Shown one piece after another: positions 58,764 to 64,000 of a stretch of 64,000 nucleotides of DNA (position 1 is the first letter of the stretch; each line of letters opens with the position of its first letter). This stretch comes from Jeotgalibacillus malaysiensis (GTDB lineage: Bacteria > Bacillota > Bacilli > Bacillales > Jeotgalibacillaceae), in NCBI GenBank assembly GCA_000818095.1, contig CP009416.1, positions 2,030,501 to 2,094,500 on the forward strand, written 5' to 3'. The notes under the pieces are model-generated. The model saw only the letters and a program-made list of their open reading frames with translations. It was not told the origin of the DNA and searched no databases. Both the position numbers and the translations under genes were made by a program.

Positions 58764-59281
58764 TTTTTATCCTCCCACTGGATCATGTTTTTTCTCTTAA
58801 AGAAATTCAGGAGCCTTTTTTCAATGATTCGATTAAACTTTGTAAAGAAACCATCCGTTTTTGCTACCGGTACGACAAGGATGGTATAAAGTTTATTCAA
58901 ATTCCCACCGAGAACGTCTGTCATCAGTTGATCTCCAATTACAACCGTTTCATCTTTTCTTACATTCATATCTCTAATTGCTCTTCTGAAGGCACGGCCC
59001 ATCGGTTTTCTAGCATGATAAATAAACGGTACCCCGATCGGATCTGAAAAAGCACCTACTCTCAGCTGGTTATTATTAGATACAATCGTGACAAGAATTC
59101 CTTCCTTTTGCATCCCTTCAAGCCACTCTATCAGCTTTGGTGTAGCATTTTTCCGATCCCACTCCACTAATGTGTTATCTAGGTCTGTGATAATGGCTTT
59201 TATTCCCTGCTTTTTTAATTTAGCAGGTGTTATTTCAAATACGCTATCGACGTATTCATTTGGCAAAAATAGTTTTATCAT
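58760..59281 (-). CDS. yqeG: HAD-family phosphatase YqeG
   Basis: The 173-residue product is a HAD IIIA-type phosphatase; it starts MIKLFLPNEYVDSVFEITPA. The catalytic DLDNTLVEW motif and the C-terminal VVIGDQLMTDVLGGN are present. The physiological substrate is uncertain. ATG at 59281 has GGTGGAGAAC upstream; the ORF from 59299 is not used. It begins the yqeGH-aroE operon. Confidence 0.94.
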   Translation of the reverse strand: MIKLFLPNEYVDSVFEITPAKLKKQGIKAIITDLDNTLVEWDRKNATPKLIEWLEGMQKEGILVTIVSNNNQLRVGAFSDPIGVPFIYHARKPMGRAFRRAIRDMNVRKDETVVIGDQLMTDVLGGNLNKLYTILVVPVAKTDGFFTKFNRIIEKRLLNFFKRKNMIQWEDKK

Positions 59282-59401
59282 TGTTCTCCACCTCTTCACT
59301 TCAAAACTATATCATACATCATCTGACAGGTTTGTTCAAAATGATTCTTTCATTCACCTTACCACAAGATTCGTTCGACAAATATCGTGCCCTCTTTTTT
59401 C

Positions 59402-59500
59402 TGTGGATAAAGATATATACAAGTTAAGAGCTGATATTATTATGTATGTAACCTTTATTCACAACTTTTACACAGGTTATACACTACTACCTGTGGATAA
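59402..59500 (+). promoter_or_regulatory. DnaA-box cluster upstream of sda
   Basis: Two perfect DnaA boxes (TGTGGATAA at 59402-59410 and 59492-59500), one box with a single mismatch (TTATTCACA, 59455-59463) and weaker copies near 59466 and 59477 lie upstream of sda. In B. subtilis, DnaA activates sda through such boxes when replication is impaired. The spacing fits a DnaA regulatory region, not a full origin. Confidence 0.82.
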
Positions 59501-59565
59501 TAGAACACTTGTTCTTTCACTGTTCCTCTGATACCTTTTTAATATGGAACATTGAAAGGGGTACA

Positions 59566-59685
59566 ATGATGGATAAGCTATCACTTGAAGCATTGATCAT
59601 GGCATATGAAGCAGCAAAAGAAAAAGAATTGTCGGAGGATTTCCTTCAATTACTTGAAACCGAAATTTTAAAGAAAGAAAAATAA
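59566..59685 (+). CDS. sda: sporulation checkpoint inhibitor Sda
   Basis: Sda blocks the kinase KinA and stops sporulation when DNA replication is disturbed. The product of 38-39 residues reads MDKLSLEALIMAYEAAKEKE and continues LSEDFLQLLETEIL, the two-helix pattern of Sda. B. subtilis Sda is 46-52 residues; this one ends earlier. Two ATG codons in a row (59566 and 59569) could start it; GGGG lies upstream. The DnaA boxes in front support the call. Confidence 0.9.
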   Translation: MMDKLSLEALIMAYEAAKEKELSEDFLQLLETEILKKEK

Positions 59686-59766
59686 GTTTTCACAGCAGCT
59701 TAAATCACCCGGGTAAAGGTAAAATAGACTAAAGCGTCCTGATCAAAAGGAACAGGAGGACTTATC

Positions 59767-59903
59767 ATGAAGTTAACTGTGATCTGTCCAGGCTGTCATG
59801 GGACCGGCTCTGTGAAAAAATCCGTGTCATTTCAAGGAAATGTATGTCCTGTCACGGCACAGGTAAAATTAGTAAAACGCTAACAGAATATAAGATGAAT
59901 TAA
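59767..59903 (+). pseudogene. frameshifted zinc-finger micro-gene between sda and sigK
   Basis: Frame 1 begins MKLTVICPGCHGTGSVKKSV, with a first CxxCHGTG motif, but then loses it and ends at 59883. A -1 shift near GGAAATG (about 59836-59843) gives KCMSCHGTGKISKTL, the second expected motif, and ends at 59903. One missing A would explain the break. It could be a degraded gene, a sequencing error or programmed slippage; the site is not a canonical slippery heptamer. GGAGGACTTATC precedes the ATG. Confidence 0.7.
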
Positions 59904-59967
59904 TGGGGCTGGCAAGTTTTCTGTATTTTTTCATACGGTGTAATAACCGGTGAAAGGAGGAGAAAGC

Positions 59968-60657
59968 TTGTCAATTTTTTTATTATTAGCAGCATTGGTA
60001 GACCTTCCTGCTTTAACGGGCTATTTTAAGCAGAATGCTTTTCCGGAACCTTTGAATAAGGAGGAGGAAAAGAAAGCCATTCTCGCGCTTCAAAGCGGGA
60101 GTGACGACGCTAAAAGATTGTTAATCGAACATAACCTGAGGCTGGTTGCACATATTGTTAAGAAATTCGAAAACACCGGGGAAACAACAGAGGATTTAAT
60201 CTCTATCGGAACAATTGGCTTGATCAAGGCCATTGACAGCTATTCCTATGATAAAGGAACGAAGCTTGCCACTTATGCCGCAAGATGTATTGAAAACGAA
60301 GTGCTGATGTTTTTACGCTCTTTAAAGAAAACCAAAAAAGATATTTCGTTTCACGATCCGATCGAGGAAGATAAAGATGGAAATGCCATCAGTCTGATTG
60401 ATGTTCTTCAAAGCGAAGAAGAAGCACTCGATGAGGTGATTGCTCAGAAGATGAATGGTGAAAAAATCAGACGTTTTGTAACGAAGCTTGATGAGCGTGA
60501 AAGAGAAGTGATCAGTGCAAGGTTTGTCATGGATGGGAAAGAAGAAAAAACGCAGCGTGAGATTGCCAGAGAACTCGGCATCTCAAGAAGCTACGTTTCA
60601 CGGATTGAAAAAAGAGCACTGATGAAGCTGTTCCATCACTTTGACGAGGAGACTTAA
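59968..60657 (+). CDS. sigK: sporulation sigma factor SigK (pro-sigma-K), uninterrupted
   Basis: SigK directs late mother-cell gene expression. The 229-residue product has a hydrophobic pro-sequence (about 1-20, [19 protein letters not shown]), then sigma regions 2 and 4: [37 protein letters not shown], and [20 protein letters not shown]. The TTG at 59968 follows AAAGGAGGAG. In B. subtilis the gene is split by the skin element; here it is continuous. A CATACGGT at 59932 could be a sigma-E type -10. Confidence 0.95.
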   Translation: MSIFLLLAALVDLPALTGYFKQNAFPEPLNKEEEKKAILALQSGSDDAKRLLIEHNLRLVAHIVKKFENTGETTEDLISIGTIGLIKAIDSYSYDKGTKLATYAARCIENEVLMFLRSLKKTKKDISFHDPIEEDKDGNAISLIDVLQSEEEALDEVIAQKMNGEKIRRFVTKLDEREREVISARFVMDGKEEKTQREIARELGISRSYVSRIEKRALMKLFHHFDEET

Positions 60658-61346
60658 AGTTCCTCAGTTATTTTCATGATCAGATTTGCTGAATTGATTG
60701 CAGCTGTTTTTAAGTATTGATCAAATGAAACATGGGACTCTTTTCCTGCAATATCTGATAGTGAACGGATGATGACAAATGGTGTGTCATACTGGTGTGC
60801 CACCTGCGCAATTGCAGCAGCCTCCATTTCAAGCGCCTGCAGCTGATCAAATCTTCCCTGCAGCGCTTCAACACGTTTAGGGTCGTTCATAAATGAATCG
60901 CCTGTTGCAATTAATCCTGATACAGATTTAATGTCCTGAATGTCTTCAGCACACTTTAATGCTGTCTCCCTAAGCTTTTCATCTGCTTTAAAAGATGCCG
61001 GCATACCCGGAACCTGACCGTATTCATAATTAAAAGCAGTTACATCAACGTCATGATGACGAACATCATCTGAAATGACGACATCCCCAACATCTAACGC
61101 AGGATCAAAGCCGCCTGCTGATCCCGTATTTATTATCACATCAGGCTGATAGCGTTCCATCAGGATCGTTGTAGTCATTGCAGCATTTACTTTCCCAATA
61201 CCGCTTTTAACCAGCACAACCTCTTTTTGCTTTAAAAGCCCGGAAGTAAATTCGCTGTTTGCAATTGTTTCAGTCTCGATGTTTTCCATACTTGAACGAA
61301 GTGATTCCACTTCTTCTTCCATTGCACCGATAATACCAATTTTCAT
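60654..61346 (-). CDS. mtnN: 5'-methylthioadenosine/S-adenosylhomocysteine nucleosidase
   Basis: The enzyme cleaves MTA and SAH to release adenine, part of SAM recycling. The 230-residue product starts [20 protein letters not shown] and has the MTAN motifs [30 protein letters not shown] and [12 protein letters not shown] (catalytic Asp). The ATG follows GCAGGGGTT. It converges on sigK and diverges from yrzA. Confidence 0.97.
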   Translation of the reverse strand: MKIGIIGAMEEEVESLRSSMENIETETIANSEFTSGLLKQKEVVLVKSGIGKVNAAMTTTILMERYQPDVIINTGSAGGFDPALDVGDVVISDDVRHHDVDVTAFNYEYGQVPGMPASFKADEKLRETALKCAEDIQDIKSVSGLIATGDSFMNDPKRVEALQGRFDQLQALEMEAAAIAQVAHQYDTPFVIIRSLSDIAGKESHVSFDQYLKTAAINSANLIMKITEEL

Positions 61347-61456
61347 TATAACCCCTGCTTTCTCTATTCAATCTCAAAACTGATTTGAACTTACCACAGT
61401 GACTATAAAAGATCAACGAAGGCGTGATATAATGGTTGAAAAACTGGAGGATTAAG

Positions 61457-61657
61457 ATGGGTTTTGAACTGGATTTAATTAAGGATAAAATAGAATTTTT
61501 TGATGCCGGCTCGCTTCAGGAACTCGAAAATAAGATACAAAAACAGATTGATAATAATCAGGCACTTATGCTTCGGGTTCATGCTGTCAGTCATCAGACT
61601 GTATTTACACCGGAAGGCAAGCCTTATTATACAGCGAGTGTCCATTTCAAGTCATGA
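61457..61657 (+). CDS. yrzA: DUF2536 family protein YrzA
   Basis: The 66-residue product starts MGFELDLIKDKIEFFDAGSL and has ELENKIQKQIDNNQALMLRV and HAVSHQ, the DUF2536 pattern. GGAGGATTAAG precedes the ATG at 61457. It lies between mtnN and yrrS, as in B. subtilis. Function unknown. Confidence 0.9.
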   Translation: MGFELDLIKDKIEFFDAGSLQELENKIQKQIDNNQALMLRVHAVSHQTVFTPEGKPYYTASVHFKS

Positions 61658-61658
61658 A

Positions 61659-61689
61659 AAAAAGTGCTGCTTTGATCGCAGCACTTTTT
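61659..61689. terminator. bidirectional terminator between yrzA and yrrS
   Basis: AAAAAGTGCTGC and GCAGCACTTTTT form a strong stem with flanking A- and T-runs, so it can end both convergent genes. Confidence 0.92.
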
Positions 61690-61693
61690 TATT

Positions 61694-62410
61694 TTATTGC
61701 AATTCTACTACTTTAACCGGTTTCCACCCTTTTTTGTCTACCCATTCCATATGAACGCGGTATTCAGGACCGCCAGCACCCGGGGAAGCTACCTCCGCTT
61801 TGGCATTTTGCGGACCACCGTCATTTCCCATCCACCAGACCGTCATTGTATTAACATCCAGACCGGTTGCATAAGCAGCAGCCTTTAATTTTTCATTCCA
61901 GTCTACACTGCCTGTTTCGTATGAAGATACGTGTTCACCTGTTTGCTCAGTTCCAATCGGCTTGAACTCTCCATCTTCCGGTCTTGTCTGATCTTCATTT
62001 GTATCAGCATCTTCTTTTTTCTCATTTTCTTTCTTCTTGGCTTCTTGTTCTTTCTTTTTTGCTTCTTGCTCTTTCTTTTCAGCTGCTTCTTTTTCCTTCT
62101 TAGCAGCAGCTTCTTCCTCTTCCTCATTGGCCGCAACCGACTCAGCGGATTCTTCGTTATCATCAGAATCTATTTCACTTGCAGTCAGTTCATTTGAGTC
62201 GTTGCTGTTCTCATCCTGAGCTCCTGCATTTTCCTGAACCTGCTCAGCAATTGTTTTTTCTTCTGTTTCTGCAGCCTGGTTTTCATTATCTCCAAAGAAA
62301 ATAAATGCTGAAACTCCTGCAATCAGAACAAATACAACCGCTATGGATGAATTCAAAAATATGTTTTGTTTCCGTTTTTTACTTTGAATATCTGATCTTG
62401 AACTATTCAT
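61694..62410 (-). CDS. yrrS: DUF1510 family membrane protein YrrS
   Basis: The 238-residue product has a short cytoplasmic N terminus, one membrane helix (about 21-41, SSIAVVFVLIAGVSAFIFF), a long Glu/Lys-rich low-complexity segment (about 75-140) and a C-terminal DUF1510 domain (about 150-236, NEKLKAAAYATGLDVNTMTV). It is normally encoded next to the penicillin-binding protein gene yrrR, which is absent here. AGGAGTGATACG precedes the ATG. Confidence 0.92.
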   Translation of the reverse strand: MNSSRSDIQSKKRKQNIFLNSSIAVVFVLIAGVSAFIFFGDNENQAAETEEKTIAEQVQENAGAQDENSNDSNELTASEIDSDDNEESAESVAANEEEEEAAAKKEKEAAEKKEQEAKKKEQEAKKKENEKKEDADTNEDQTRPEDGEFKPIGTEQTGEHVSSYETGSVDWNEKLKAAAYATGLDVNTMTVWWMGNDGGPQNAKAEVASPGAGGPEYRVHMEWVDKKGWKPVKVVELQ

Positions 62411-62573
62411 CGTATCACTCCTCGTTCAACTCTTCCCTCATGAAAGGAATCTAAACCAGCATATCATGAAGGTCTACATCTGTTACAAGAGCCGCTTTTC
62501 CTTATCTTAAAACAGGACATCCGGACTGTATAGTATTTGACGGAGAAACAAGATGAAAGTTTCACTTAATAAA

Positions 62574-62603
62574 AAACATTCCAGGGGAAGTCCCGGAATG
62601 TTT
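62574..62603 (-). terminator. terminator after greA
   Basis: AAACATTCC and GGAATGTTT pair, with an inner GGG/CCC stem. On the minus strand a TTTTTTATT run follows. Confidence 0.93.
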
Positions 62604-62609
62604 CGGTCT

Positions 62610-63086
62610 TTAGTTAATAGAAGTAATTCTGACGTCCATATCTCCGCCAGGTGTCTGAACCTTTACTTCGTCTCCAACCACTTTGCCGATCAGGCTTTTT
62701 GCGATTGGTGAATCATTTGAGATTTTGCCTTCAAAAGGATCCGCCTCTGCGCTGCCGACGATTGTATAAGATTCTTCATCTCCATCAGGGAGTTCCACAA
62801 AAGTAACTGTTTTACCTAGTGAGACAACCCCGTCTAAAGTCTGATCATCTTCAATGATTTTTGCATTGCGGATCATTGATTCTAGTGTTGAAATACGCCC
62901 TTCTACAAATGCCTGCTCTTCTTTAGCTGAATCATATTCTGAGTTCTCAGACAGGTCACCGAAGCTGCGTGCAATTTTAATTCTCTCTACTACTTCTTTT
63001 CTCTTTACAGATTTCAGCTGCTCAAGCTCCTGTTCAAGCTTCTGCTTGCCTTCTTCTGTCATTGGAAATACTTTTTCGTTTGCCAA
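62610..63086 (-). CDS. greA: transcription elongation factor GreA
   Basis: GreA rescues backtracked RNA polymerase. The 158-residue product has the N-terminal coiled coil (about 10-75, [20 protein letters not shown] with [19 protein letters not shown] at the tip) and the C-terminal FKBP-like domain ([20 protein letters not shown]). Start is TTG with AAAGGAGTG upstream. It follows udk in the usual order. Confidence 0.97.
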   Translation of the reverse strand: MANEKVFPMTEEGKQKLEQELEQLKSVKRKEVVERIKIARSFGDLSENSEYDSAKEEQAFVEGRISTLESMIRNAKIIEDDQTLDGVVSLGKTVTFVELPDGDEESYTIVGSAEADPFEGKISNDSPIAKSLIGKVVGDEVKVQTPGGDMDVRITSIN

Positions 63087-63164
63087 ATCCCTTCACTCCT
63101 TTAAAAAATGCATGAGCTAATTCATGCTATGTGATTGAAACCCCTTTTATGAAGTATGCTAAAA

Positions 63165-63183
63165 AGAGGATAAATTATCCTCT
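63165..63183 (-). terminator. terminator after udk
   Basis: AGAGGATAA and TTATCCTCT form a perfect 9-bp stem around one base; on the minus strand a TTTTTAGC run follows. Confidence 0.88.
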
Positions 63184-63200
63184 CAGCCTTTGCTATCATA

Positions 63201-63836
63201 TTACACAATAGACTTTTGTTCAAGAATTGTTTGAATTTTCGTTACCATCAGGTCAATTGCAACGTGATTTTGTCCACCTTCAGGAATGATAATATCTGCA
63301 TATCGCTTTGTTGGTTCTATAAACTGGTTGTGCATCGGACGTACGACATTAATATATTGATCAACAACTGAATCGATTGTACGTCCGCGTTCATTTATAT
63401 CGCGCAGCATTCTTCTGATAATGCGAAGATCTGAGTCAGTATCTACATATAGCTTAATATCCATCAGATTACGAAGACGCTCATCCTCAAGGACAAGTAT
63501 TCCTTCTACAATGATTACATCTTTTGGTTCAACCGGAATTGTTTTTTCAGACCTTGTGTGCACCGTGTAGTCATACACAGGTTTTTCAATCGCTTTTCGA
63601 TCAAGCAGCTGACTGATGTGTTCAATCAGCAGGTTATTATCAAATGCCAGCGGGTGATCATAGTTCGTTTTCAGACGCTCTTCATACGGGATGTTGCTCT
63701 GGTCTTTATAATAGTAGTCCTGTTCAATAATTGCGATTGACTGATCCTGAAATACATCATAAATCGCTTTGGTTACCGAGGTTTTTCCTGAACCTGAACC
63801 TCCAGTTACACCAATAATAACGGGTTTATTATTCAT
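63201..63836 (-). CDS. udk: uridine kinase
   Basis: Udk phosphorylates uridine and cytidine for salvage. The 211-residue product starts [20 protein letters not shown] with the P loop, and contains [27 protein letters not shown] and [25 protein letters not shown] precedes the ATG. It lies between a trmR-like gene and greA. Confidence 0.97.
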   Translation of the reverse strand: MNNKPVIIGVTGGSGSGKTSVTKAIYDVFQDQSIAIIEQDYYYKDQSNIPYEERLKTNYDHPLAFDNNLLIEHISQLLDRKAIEKPVYDYTVHTRSEKTIPVEPKDVIIVEGILVLEDERLRNLMDIKLYVDTDSDLRIIRRMLRDINERGRTIDSVVDQYINVVRPMHNQFIEPTKRYADIIIPEGGQNHVAIDLMVTKIQTILEQKSIV

Positions 63837-63930
63837 TCTGCCGTTAGCTCCTTTCTCTTACCTACCGAGTGGACGCAGCGGCTTATTCGCTTAAAAATAA
63901 AGCGGATCTCTTGCAGCGTCTGTATTGCTT

Positions 63931-64000
63931 TTATACTTTCTTTCTCTTACTGATCGACAAACCATCGCCAACGGGTAATATCACTGTGTGATACCCTTCA
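63931..64000 (-). CDS. O-methyltransferase (TrmR/YrrM-like), C-terminal fragment cut by window edge
   Basis: The 23 codons in the window read EGYHTVILPVGDGLSISKRK and end KV. The LPVGDGL-S pattern is the usual C terminus of YrrM/TrmR, the tRNA 5-hydroxyuridine methyltransferase. The rest lies outside the window. The U32 peptidase genes that follow yrrM in B. subtilis are not present between this gene and udk. Confidence 0.7.
   Translation of the reverse strand, partial: EGYHTVILPVGDGLSISKRKKV

Noticed and set aside
59402-59500. Chromosomal replication origin
   Set aside because: There are too few DnaA boxes and no dnaA/dnaN; the location upstream of sda explains them.
61903-62219. Lys/Arg-rich or Ser/Phe-rich frames inside yrrS
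   Set aside because: They arise from the Glu/Lys low-complexity coding sequence of yrrS read in other frames.

Overview
The window looks like a chromosomal segment of a low-to-mid-GC, endospore-forming Bacillales bacterium that carries one apparently complete integrated siphophage of about 39.4 kb. The host backbone has the Bacillus-type order: prmA, dnaJ, dnaK, grpE, hrcA, hemW, [prophage], lepA, spoIIP, rpsT, holA, yqzM, comEC, comEB, comEA, yqeM, rsfS, yqeK, nadD, yhbY, aroE, yqeH, yqeG, sda, sigK, mtnN, yrzA, yrrS, greA, udk and the 3' end of a trmR-like gene. The gene content and ComE/Sda/SigK/SpoIIP proteins suggest Bacillaceae or Planococcaceae/Caryophanaceae (for example a Jeotgalibacillus-like organism). 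That taxonomic guess is inference.

Host left flank (1-6136): the HrcA/CIRCE heat-shock operon and hemW. Host right flank (45688-64000): translation (LepA, S20, RsfS, YhbY, YqeH), competence (ComEA/EB/EC, HolA), NAD and aromatic biosynthesis, sporulation control (SpoIIP, Sda behind DnaA boxes, uninterrupted SigK), SAH recycling and transcription elongation. Several genes usual at these positions are absent: gpr (only a 41-codon ORF with a Gpr-like N terminus remains), yqxA, comER, the yrrR penicillin-binding protein and the U32 peptidases.

Prophage (about 6244-45732): it is inserted in the 3' end of lepA. The last 14 codons and stop of lepA are duplicated at the hemW side, with identical protein but different synonymous codons, so the phage copy restores LepA. 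Read from the right end, the phage has integrase, an ImmA-type protease and an XRE repressor (rightward). Next, leftward, come cro-like and excisionase-like regulators, an antirepressor, a replisome organizer and DnaC-type loader, RecU, a Dam methylase, many very small early genes, an Xpf-like late activator, HNH and TerS/TerL, portal, ClpP-type protease, HK97 capsid, connectors, tail genes with a predicted -1 frameshift, tape measure, Dit, a large collagen-repeat tail fibre, holin and endolysin. A LexA-controlled YolD operon lies near the left end.

Accessory ('moron') genes sit between these modules. They include a Shedu-like PD-(D/E)XK nuclease between tail fibre and holin, a 294-residue protein plus four-helix membrane protein operon after the endolysin, and an AT-rich cluster between the late activator and the HNH gene. 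Three accessory transcription units share a related hairpin that buries the ribosome binding site. The Shedu-like gene and these hairpin-gated units are the best candidates for an undescribed or poorly described anti-phage/superinfection-exclusion cargo.
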